From Legionella_A sp049239925 (GTDB lineage: Bacteria > Pseudomonadota > Gammaproteobacteria > Legionellales > Legionellaceae), in the NCBI GenBank assembly GCA_049239925.1, contig JBMLTO010000102.1, forward strand, positions 1 to 23,509: 23,509 nucleotides of DNA, read 5' to 3'. This document shows, in pieces, positions 16,981 to 23,509 of this stretch. The translations under genes were made by a program, and so were the position numbers. The notes beneath the pieces are model-generated. The model was not told the DNA's origin, ran no database searches, and saw only the letters and a program-made list of their open reading frames with translations. Position 1 is the first letter of the stretch, and each line of letters begins with the position of its first letter.

Positions 16981-18957
16981 GTGAGTATTTTAACCTGTTG
17001 TTTATTTATAGTTTTATTACCATTAATCGGTTCAATAATAGCCGGATTTTTTAGAAATCAGATTGGCAAAGTAGGTGCGCACTGTGCAACATTAGCTGGG
17101 GTTGGTATATCGTTTTTTTTATCAATCTATGTAGCGGTACAAATCCTATCGGGTTCCGCATCACCAATAAACGTCAATTTATATACTTGGCTGAATGGTG
17201 GTGACTTATTTCCGTACTCATTCCATGTCGGTTTTTTAATCGATACACTGACAGTCGTTATGATGGTAATAGTCACTTTTGTTTCACTCTTAGTGCATAT
17301 ATATAGCATAGGCTATATGGAAGAGGACAGTGGATACCAGCGCTTTTTTTCATACATATCATTATTTACTTTTATGATGTTAATGTTAGTAACCAGTAAT
17401 AATTTTATGCAGCTGTTTTTCGGGTGGGAAGGGGTAGGCTTAGTTTCTTACTTACTAATTGGATTTTGGTACCAAAAAGAGTCTGCTCTCCAAGGAAGTT
17501 TAAAGGCATTCTTAGTCAACCGAGTGGGTGATTTTGGTTTCATTCTAGGTATTGGTATGGTTTTGGCTTATACCGGTAGCCTAGATTACACCACGGTATT
17601 TAATAGCACCAGTTTACTTGCAGGAGAAACTATCGAGTTGTTCAATGGACATCCATGGTCAGTGATTACCGTTATGTGTATATTGCTTTACATCGGCGCT
17701 ATGGGTAAATCAGCACAGGTGCCTTTACACATTTGGTTGCCTGAATCGATGGAAGGCCCTACTCCAATCTCAGCGCTGATTCATGCTGCAACAATGGTTA
17801 CTGCTGGTGTATTTATGATTGCACGTATTTCACCAATGATAGAGTACACACCAACAGCACTAAGCCTTATTTTAGTGATTGGTGCAACCGGCGCATTGTT
17901 TACTGGCGTGTTGGCGCTAGTAATGAATGATATAAAGCGTGTGGTTGCATATTCAACATTGTCTCAGTTAGGTTATATGATGGTTGCTATGGGGCTATCT
18001 GCATATAATGCGGGCATGTTTCACCTACTCACTCATGCCTGTTTCAAAGCATTATTATTCCTAGCTGCGGGTTCGGTGATTATAGGTATGCATCATGAGC
18101 AAGATATGAGGAAAATGGGTGGTCTCTGGAAAAAAATGCCAGTGACGTATACAACCTATTTAATAGGAACATTGGCATTATGTGCTATTCCACCGTTTTC
18201 AGGGTTCTATTCGAAAGATACGATTATTGAAGCCGTTCTGTTATCACAGATACCAGGAACTACCTATGCTTATTATTGTGTATCGATAGGCGCAATAGTT
18301 ACTGCACTTTATAGTTTTCGATCACTGTTTATGACGTTTCACGGCACTCCCCGAATGAGTCAAGAAACATATGAGCATGTTCACGAATCTCGCTGGGTCG
18401 TATGGTTACCATTGGTGTTGTTAGCAGTACCATCAATTGGTTTGGGTTACGTCTTATTTGTGCCTATGCTTTTTAAAGTCCCAGGATTTTTTGCTGATTC
18501 AATTTATGTTTTACCTGAACATAATTTATTAGAGCAGATGGGTGATGAAGTTATCTCTCCTTACATTAGTATGTTGCATGGATTTAAATCGCCTCTTTTC
18601 TGGGCCACATTAGGCAGTGGGATGATTATGTGGTTATTATATGTGGTTGCAACATCATGGCCAGCTAAGATAGTGAAGCGTTTTTCATTGATTTACTGTT
18701 TACTAGTGAACAAATATGGCATCGATCAGTTTACTGATACTGTATTTGTTAATGGTTTTAAGCTATTAGGGCGAGTGTTTTATAGTGTCAGTGAGCAAAA
18801 AATTATAGATGGTTTTATTGTCAATGGTTCTGCTAAATTAACAAATTGGCTTGCCTTTAAGTCTAGAAAAATACAAAGTGGTTATTTGTATCATTATATA
18901 ACAGTGATGTTTATGAGCCTAATTGCACTAATATCCTGGCTATTACTAGCCAGTTAA
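16981..18957 (+). CDS. nuoL: NADH-quinone oxidoreductase subunit L
   Basis: NuoL (ND5 homologue) is the distal antiporter-like pump subunit with the long lateral helix. The product is 658 residues with a GTG start four bases after nuoK. The key pair is Glu150 (FFGWEGVGLVSYLLIGFW) and Lys243 (GAMGKSAQVPLHIWLPESME). The second channel region contains THACFKALLFLAAGSVI, and SGFYSKD is also conserved. The C-terminal third carries the lateral amphipathic helix and a final transmembrane helix. All family hallmarks are present and the frame is intact. Confidence 0.96.
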   Translation: MSILTCCLFIVLLPLIGSIIAGFFRNQIGKVGAHCATLAGVGISFFLSIYVAVQILSGSASPINVNLYTWLNGGDLFPYSFHVGFLIDTLTVVMMVIVTFVSLLVHIYSIGYMEEDSGYQRFFSYISLFTFMMLMLVTSNNFMQLFFGWEGVGLVSYLLIGFWYQKESALQGSLKAFLVNRVGDFGFILGIGMVLAYTGSLDYTTVFNSTSLLAGETIELFNGHPWSVITVMCILLYIGAMGKSAQVPLHIWLPESMEGPTPISALIHAATMVTAGVFMIARISPMIEYTPTALSLILVIGATGALFTGVLALVMNDIKRVVAYSTLSQLGYMMVAMGLSAYNAGMFHLLTHACFKALLFLAAGSVIIGMHHEQDMRKMGGLWKKMPVTYTTYLIGTLALCAIPPFSGFYSKDTIIEAVLLSQIPGTTYAYYCVSIGAIVTALYSFRSLFMTFHGTPRMSQETYEHVHESRWVVWLPLVLLAVPSIGLGYVLFVPMLFKVPGFFADSIYVLPEHNLLEQMGDEVISPYISMLHGFKSPLFWATLGSGMIMWLLYVVATSWPAKIVKRFSLIYCLLVNKYGIDQFTDTVFVNGFKLLGRVFYSVSEQKIIDGFIVNGSAKLTNWLAFKSRKIQSGYLYHYITVMFMSLIALISWLLLAS

Positions 18958-19003
18958 TAAATATCGTTCCGTAAGAATTAAAAGCTGAAAATAAGGGTAA
19001 TGT

Positions 19004-20509
19004 ATGTACCATTTACTGAATATATTGATTTGGCTACCTATTATAGGTGGATTTTTTGTTTTATTTGCAAATGATGATAATAATCCTAATATTGCTCGTT
19101 ACTTATCTTTATTCATAGTCTTACTAACGCTAGCCTTGTGTGTTCCATTAGTCATAGGGTTTAATAGCAGTGAAGCAGGTATGCAATTCTTAGAACATCA
19201 TAATTGGATGCCTGCCTTGGGTATTAATTATTCACTGGGAATAGATGGCCTATCTTTGTTATTAATTGTGTTGTCTGTTTTTACAAATTTAATCGTTATT
19301 TTATCGACCTGGGAAAGTATTCATGTTCGCGTAGGACAGTATATGTCGGCATTTCTCATTATGCAGGGTTTACTTGTTGGTATATTTTCCGCTTTAGATG
19401 CAATAGTGTTTTATATATTTTGGGAAGCAACATTGATACCTATGTATTTAATTATCGGTATTTGGGGATCTGATAATAGAATATATGCTGCACTAAAATT
19501 TTTCATTTATACGTTCCTGGGTTCAGTACTCATGCTCGCTGCATTTTTGTATCTTGGTTACCAAGCAGGGACATTTAACATAGAGTCGTTTTATGCTGTT
19601 AAATTAAACATGAGTGCACAAACACTGATCTTTATTGCATTTTTCTTGGGATTTGCTATTAAAATCCCAATGTTTCCAGTACACACGTGGTTACCTGATG
19701 CACACACTGAGGCGCCTGCAGGTGGTTCGATTGTATTAGCTGCAATTCTATTGAAGTTAGGTGCGTATGGTTTCATACGTTTCGCCTTACCAATCATCCC
19801 TGATGCATGCAGTAAATATGCAGTGATTATGATTGTTTTATCACTCATTGCGATTCTATATATAGGTTTAGTTGCAATAATTCAGCAAGACATGAAGAAA
19901 TTAATTGCTTATTCATCAATATCTCATATGGGGTTCGTGACACTGGGGTGTTTCGCTATATTTGCAATCATGGGTCAGTCAAGCATTAGAAATGCAGCAA
20001 TTGTTTTGGAGGGGGCAATCGTTGTGATGATCTCGCACGCCTTTATATCCAGTGCCATGTTTGCTGGCGTTGGATTTTTATATGAGCGAATGCATACCAG
20101 GGAAGTTAGTAACTTTGGTGGAATAGTTCATTCAATGCCAATATTTTCATCATTTTTCATGTTATTTGCGATGGCGAATGCTGGTTTACCAGGAACGTCT
20201 GGTTTTATAGGTGAATTTATGATTATTTTAGGAAGCGTTAAAGCGGGTTTTTGGATAGCTTTTTGGGCTGCAACAACTTTGATAATAGGTGCATCCTATA
20301 CATTATGGATGTACAAACGAGTTATTTTGGGTCCTATAACACATGCAAAGATAGCTAACTTAAAAGATCTTTCAAAATTTGAGCTAACGGCTTATCTCCT
20401 ACTAGCATCTATCGTCGTAGCCATGGGGGTTTATCCAAAACCGATGCTTGAATATGTACACCATACGGTCAATAACACATTAGTATTAGCAGATAAATCA
20501 AAATTATAA
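19004..20509 (+). CDS. nuoM: NADH-quinone oxidoreductase subunit M
   Basis: NuoM (ND4 homologue) is the middle antiporter-like subunit. The product is 501 residues. The pump residues are Glu141 (YIFWEATLIPMYLIIG) and Lys220 (GFAIKIPMFPVHTWLPDAHT). The conserved APAGGSIVLAAILLKLGAYG follows directly, and AYSSISHMGFV and LPGTSGFIGEF lie further on. About 14 helices are predicted. It starts 46 bases after nuoL. It is intact. Confidence 0.96.
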   Translation: MYHLLNILIWLPIIGGFFVLFANDDNNPNIARYLSLFIVLLTLALCVPLVIGFNSSEAGMQFLEHHNWMPALGINYSLGIDGLSLLLIVLSVFTNLIVILSTWESIHVRVGQYMSAFLIMQGLLVGIFSALDAIVFYIFWEATLIPMYLIIGIWGSDNRIYAALKFFIYTFLGSVLMLAAFLYLGYQAGTFNIESFYAVKLNMSAQTLIFIAFFLGFAIKIPMFPVHTWLPDAHTEAPAGGSIVLAAILLKLGAYGFIRFALPIIPDACSKYAVIMIVLSLIAILYIGLVAIIQQDMKKLIAYSSISHMGFVTLGCFAIFAIMGQSSIRNAAIVLEGAIVVMISHAFISSAMFAGVGFLYERMHTREVSNFGGIVHSMPIFSSFFMLFAMANAGLPGTSGFIGEFMIILGSVKAGFWIAFWAATTLIIGASYTLWMYKRVILGPITHAKIANLKDLSKFELTAYLLLASIVVAMGVYPKPMLEYVHHTVNNTLVLADKSKL

Positions 20510-20593
20510 CGTAAGCTATAATAATAGTTTTCCCAATTTACATGAATTAGTATTAGCTTCGGCTAGTAAATTTTTATTTAAGGTTAGATTCTC

Positions 20594-22036
20594 ATGACAC
20601 AAATACTAGATAATCTAGATATCGCTCTTCCAGAGATAATTCTATTAACAACTGCTTGCCTAGCCTTATTGAGTGATTTATTTTTTAGAAATAAATTAAA
20701 ATTTATTTCGTACTATTGTAGTTTGGCTGGCCTTTTTTTAGCCGGTTTAATGAGTTATTGCTTACTTGAGCGCGGAACGGTTATTGCATTTCATGGATTG
20801 TTTATTGGCGATTGTTTAGCGCAGCTTATGAAGATCTTCATATGCATGACTGTTTTTTTGAGTTTTATTTATGCAAAAGAGTATGTTGTGCAAAAAGGAA
20901 TATCGTTTGGTGATTACTATGTCATGGGCTTGTTTTCAACCTTGGGAATGATGGTACTAGTATCTGCACATTCATTGCTCACAATTTATTTAGGTCTAGA
21001 GTTATTATCGCTTCCGCTTTATGCGATGGTTGCCATAACTCGAAACAATAGTATTTCATCCGAAGCCGCCATGAAATATTTTGTGATGGGCGCGATGGCG
21101 TCGGGAATACTATTGTATGGCATGTCTTTATTATACGGGGCGACCGGAACCTTAGACTTAACACAAATGGCTAGCTGTATATCCGAACACTGGCAACAGG
21201 ATAGAGGAATGTTGTCATTTGCTTTGGTGTTTATAGTAACCGGTATAGCATTTAAAATGGCCGCAATCCCTTTTCACATGTGGGCTCCTGATGTTTATGA
21301 GGGTGCGCCGACATCCGTTACATTATTCATTAGTGCCGCACCGAAGATAGCAGCTGTTGCGATGGCAATGCGATTACTCTTAATTGGGTTACCCGACTTT
21401 ACCAATCAATGGCAACAATTAATATTGCTTGTTGGTTTGCTTTCTGCTGGCTTAGGGAATCTCTTAGCGCTAGCTCAAAATAGCATAAAGCGACTAATGG
21501 CTTATTCAGCAATTTCACATACGGGCTATGTTTTATTAGGTATCTTATCTGCTACTGATGCTGGTTACGCTGCGTCATTATATTATGTCCTTATCTATTC
21601 TTTAATGTCTGTTGCTGCATTAGGTTTGATCGTATTAATATCAAATTCCGGTACTGAGATTGAAAGCATTAGTGATTTACGAGGATTAAATAAACGTAGT
21701 CCATGGTTAGCATTTATGATGATGATCACTTTATTTTCTCTAGCGGGAGTGCCTCCAACGGTAGGCTTCTTTACTAAGTTATTTATACTTAAAGCATTAG
21801 TTGATGCTCAAATGACTTTAATTGCTATTTTGGGTTTGATTTTCGCCGTTATAGGTGCATTTTATTATTTACGCATTATTAAAATTATGTACTTTGATAA
21901 TAGCGATCGTATGGATCCCATTAGTTTACCAACACTAACGAAGACAATCTTTACGCTAAATTGTTTATCGTTTGTCTATTTAGGCATTTTTCCTGGAGCT
22001 TTGTTTGCCTATTGCATGCAAGCCTTTATTAGGTAA
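20594..22036 (+). CDS. nuoN: NADH-quinone oxidoreductase subunit N
   Basis: NuoN (ND2 homologue) is the proximal antiporter-like subunit and the last gene of the operon. The product is 480 residues. The pump residues are Glu136 (TIYLGLELLSLPLYAM) and Lys221 (GIAFKMAAIPFHMWAPDVYE). GAPTSVTLFISAAPKIAA follows, then AYSAISHTGYVLLG and the GVPPTVGFFTKLFI motif. An 84-base gap separates it from nuoM. The frame ends at TAA 22034-22036, after which the sequence turns into mobile-element debris. It is intact. Confidence 0.96.
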   Translation: MTQILDNLDIALPEIILLTTACLALLSDLFFRNKLKFISYYCSLAGLFLAGLMSYCLLERGTVIAFHGLFIGDCLAQLMKIFICMTVFLSFIYAKEYVVQKGISFGDYYVMGLFSTLGMMVLVSAHSLLTIYLGLELLSLPLYAMVAITRNNSISSEAAMKYFVMGAMASGILLYGMSLLYGATGTLDLTQMASCISEHWQQDRGMLSFALVFIVTGIAFKMAAIPFHMWAPDVYEGAPTSVTLFISAAPKIAAVAMAMRLLLIGLPDFTNQWQQLILLVGLLSAGLGNLLALAQNSIKRLMAYSAISHTGYVLLGILSATDAGYAASLYYVLIYSLMSVAALGLIVLISNSGTEIESISDLRGLNKRSPWLAFMMMITLFSLAGVPPTVGFFTKLFILKALVDAQMTLIAILGLIFAVIGAFYYLRIIKIMYFDNSDRMDPISLPTLTKTIFTLNCLSFVYLGIFPGALFAYCMQAFIR

Positions 22037-22154
22037 AGGCCTGATTGGAGCCGATTGTCCGCAGCGGAATTCTGAATGACCTGATTCCTGCCTGCTCTGC
22101 TTTCTTGACGAAGTCGTCATTTTGCAAGCGGGATCTATCAATACACGTTCTCTC
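22037..22154. other. GC-richer non-coding patch downstream of nuoN
   Basis: This 118-base patch is noticeably richer in GC than its surroundings. It contains the palindrome TCCGC-A-GCGGA at 22058-22068. On the minus strand a frame of about 30 codons (22130 to the complement of the nuoN stop) reads coding-like (NDDFVKKAEQAGIRSFRI), but it has no start or ribosome site. It may be part of a dispersed repeat. Confidence 0.3.
22106..22123 (+). terminator. Weak hairpin terminator candidate after nuoN
   Basis: The stem TGACG (22106-22110) pairs with CGTCA (22115-22119) around AAGT, followed by TTTT (22120-22123). It lies 70 bases past the nuoN stop and could end the nuo transcript. The stem and T-run are both short, so this is tentative. 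Confidence 0.3.
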
Positions 22155-22414
22155 ATTCCGCACCTGAATTTTGAATTTCAGTAAAATTCATCAAAAAAAA
22201 GTTGACCTGGAACCCTAATTTTGACCTATTACTCACTTTTGGTGAAAGAAAAGTGAACCTACAAGATTGCACATCAAAATCTATTGACCATCTTGGTCTG
22301 GTTTCAGCTCTATGTCAGGAGCTTGGGATTGCAGCGTTTATCGATAATCAACTATCCAATCAGTCTGAATATCGGTATGCGGTTAATTAACCGCTTACAA
22401 ATCAGGTGCGGAAT
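22155..22414 (+). mobile_element. MITE-like remnant of an IS1634-type insertion sequence
   Basis: A perfect 13-bp inverted repeat, ATTCCGCACCTGA at 22155-22167 and its complement at 22402-22414, bounds 260 bases. Inside the left end is another inverted repeat, TGAATTTT (22165-22172) with AAAATTCA (22183-22190), then an A8 run. The interior encodes only the N-terminus of a transposase. Both ends retained with the middle lost is the structure expected of a non-autonomous derivative. The flanks (CTCTC on the left, CCGAG on the right) show no obvious target-site duplication, so it may be old or the ends may be slightly misplaced. Confidence 0.5.
22254..22390 (+). pseudogene. N-terminal fragment of IS1634-family transposase (DUF4277-like)
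   Basis: The frame is open from a TTG at 22202, but the recognisable part begins near the GTG at 22254 (VNLQDCTSKSIDHLGLVSAL), preceded by GGTGAAAGAAAA. The segment IDHLGLVSALCQELGIAAFID resembles the DUF4277 domain at the start of IS1634-type transposases, where a similar LDHLGLVAGLCDELGI pattern is usual. Translation stops after EYRYAVN at 22390, just before the right inverted repeat. Only about 45 residues of a protein normally over 500 remain, so it cannot be active. The family assignment rests on remembered patterns, not a search. Confidence 0.5.
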
Positions 22415-22620
22415 CCGAGGTTTAATACATTTAAAAAACTATGCAATTAAAATCTCCCAATTGCTGATAAGCAGGGAGTGTAATTAACTTTGTAGATCTT
22501 GCAGATGGTAAATTGTTGCATTATGAACATTGAAAATTTTAGCAATTTCACTGACTTATTTCTCTTCTCTTAATAATGGCGCTTAGGGAACAATGGAACA
22601 GCCAAGTCACTTAAGGTCCA
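22415..22620. other. Non-coding stretch with decayed recombinase sequence
   Basis: No intact gene lies between the MITE-like element and the end of the minus-strand ATPase. The only recognisable content is the recombinase tail listed separately. The remainder has scattered stop codons in all frames. Confidence 0.4.
22484..22582 (-). pseudogene. Serine recombinase (resolvase/invertase) C-terminal HTH remnant
   Basis: On the minus strand, 23 codons from 22555 to a TAA at 22486-22484 read VSEIAKIFNVHNATIYHLQ and a short tail. This fits the C-terminal helix-turn-helix of Hin/resolvase-type serine recombinases, where an IA..F.VHRATIYR pattern is typical. Just upstream in the same frame, PLLREEK is separated from it by a TAA (22558-22556), and another stop precedes that. 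The catalytic domain is absent. I read it as the decayed end of a mobile-element gene. The stretch is short, so confidence is moderate. Confidence 0.45.
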
Positions 22621-23364
22621 TTAATCTCCTATGTTAAATTTTTCTCCTAGAGCTTTCTTAAACCATTCTGGCACTTGATCTGTTTTCATTACCAGTAAAT
22701 GGCCATTTGTTACCTCTGCTAGCCAGATATGCTCATGAGTAGAGTTATCAAAAATATACGCACGATTCGTAAATTTAATGGCCTCCATTAGCAAATCAAG
22801 AGAGCGTTGGTAGCGGCTCACAATCTTATCTTCAGGAACAGAATGCCCACCCATTTTTACTCTATATCGAACACGTGAAATATTAATAACAGGATCTTCG
22901 GTAGCCACATAATACAGATAGGTTCTATAACCTTTTAATTGGGCTTGTCGAAGTAGTTCAATTTTATCTGTAAAAGACATAACCGTCTCAAAAGTAAAAG
23001 ACTTTGAGCACTGAATAAGCTTATGACGAATAAAATCTGCTGCAACTGAAGCAAAATACGCATTAACTTCCACATTGAAAAAACTCAGCTTACCTTCATT
23101 AAAGCGTAAATTTTGCACCTCATCTAATAGATCTGCCTTTTTTAGAAGAGTTGATTCAGAGAAAAAATCCAAGATTTATTTTTCTGTAGACTCAACTTGA
23201 TAGCTTGTGAGATCTAAAAAATCATACTCACCAATTTGCTTCTCGATTTCATCTGGATTAACAAATACTCCGAGCAATTCTGGGCGAATAATCGATTTAA
23301 ATGTGCTTTTACCAGAACCATTTGGGCCTGCAAACATTCGCAATCGTAACATTTCTTGAGTCAT
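22621..23364 (-). pseudogene. Zeta-toxin-like P-loop ATPase, interrupted by an in-frame stop
   Basis: The frame runs from the ATG at 23364-23362 to the TAA at 22623-22621 (about 247 codons), broken by one TAA at 23178-23176 (codon 63). The N-terminal part has Walker A GPNGSGKST at residues 13-21 and NPDEIEK at about 36-42, as in zeta-toxin and related kinases. The downstream part continues with FTFETVMS, YYVATEDPVINISRVRYR, GGHSVPEDKIVSRY and FDNSTHE, conserved features of this ATPase family. CAA to TAA is the simplest single change, giving EKQILDFF. A TTG at 23172 could restart the second half, but that product would lack the P-loop. Its start overlaps the upstream small gene by ATGA. The toxin role is inferred from the family and not demonstrated. 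Confidence 0.65.
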
Positions 23365-23509
23365 GAATGTCTTTCCAATTTTTGACCACGTATAACTGGT
23401 GTCGCTGGAGGTAAATGTTTGATAAATTTATGTGTGCCATCAGGAAATACTTCTATTAACCTAAAAAAAGCAGTAGAGCAGAAACTGCCAATGTTGAACT
23501 ATGCCATGC
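23361..23509 (-). pseudogene. Small partner gene of the zeta-like ATPase, partial and probably frameshifted
   Basis: Reading the minus strand, the frame ending at TGA 23363-23361 encodes AFFRLIEVFPDGTHKFIKHL followed by PPATPVIRGQKLERHS. Its stop overlaps the ATPase start as ATGA, so the two are coupled and likely one operon. Upstream in this frame a TAG lies at 23501-23499 and no ATG follows. The neighbouring frame reads AWHSSTLAVSALLL and would join it if one base were added to the seven-base run at 23463-23469 (A7 on the plus strand). The protein continues beyond the window. By position and size it could be an antitoxin-like partner, but I do not recognise its family. Confidence 0.45.

Noticed and set aside
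22284..22487. Plus-strand 67-codon open frame across the right end of the MITE-like element
   Set aside because: It is out of frame with the transposase fragment and crosses the inverted repeat. It has no recognisable content.
23176..23178. Stop-codon recoding to make a full-length ATPase
   Set aside because: No recoding signal or structure is visible, and a simple CAA-to-TAA change explains it better.
1..23509. CRISPR array, rRNA genes, prophage or integration att sites
   Set aside because: No regularly spaced repeats or rRNA-like sequence were seen. The tRNA-Leu has no duplicated 3' end nearby in the window.

Overview
The window reads as a chromosomal segment of a gammaproteobacterium, most likely in or near the Legionellales (Legionella/Coxiella group). 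The evidence is a low GC content (about 40% by eye), gammaproteobacterial-looking proteins, separate nuoC and nuoD genes, and the order rlmE-ftsH-folP-glmM-tpiA-secG-tRNA-Leu-nuoA-N, which as I recall is a Legionella-type arrangement. The taxonomy is inference; no search was run.

Layout. Bases 1-262 hold no convincing gene but contain inverted repeats, a C8 tract and what may be the edge of a dispersed repeat. yhbY (minus strand) diverges from rlmE at about 541-681. A plus-strand housekeeping block follows: rlmE (23S rRNA methylation), ftsH (membrane protease), folP (folate), glmM (amino-sugar synthesis), tpiA (glycolysis) and secG (protein export). Three starts here look non-ATG. A putative terminator and a complete tRNA-Leu(GAG) at 6965-7049 lead into the full 14-gene nuoA-N operon (7070-22036), which encodes proton-pumping NADH:quinone oxidoreductase (complex I). 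All fourteen subunits are intact, and the iron-sulfur ligands and the key charged residues of the pump subunits can be read. Two junctions, nuoA-nuoB and nuoJ-nuoK, are unusually long (about 155-163 bp), and each holds two small hairpins.

After nuoN the character changes. The stretch 22037-22620 (584 bp) holds only mobile-element debris. It contains a GC-richer patch with a palindrome, a 260-bp element bounded by perfect 13-bp inverted repeats that carries only the start of an IS1634-like transposase, and a minus-strand tail of a serine recombinase. Beyond it, on the minus strand, is a two-gene cassette resembling a toxin-antitoxin module. A small partner gene, apparently frameshifted at a homopolymer and cut by the window end, overlaps by ATGA a zeta-toxin-like P-loop ATPase gene that is broken by one in-frame TAA.

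Most of the window is ordinary conserved core. I see no clear undescribed system. The points most worth checking are the MITE-like element, the doubly damaged zeta-like cassette, and the structured gaps inside the nuo operon.
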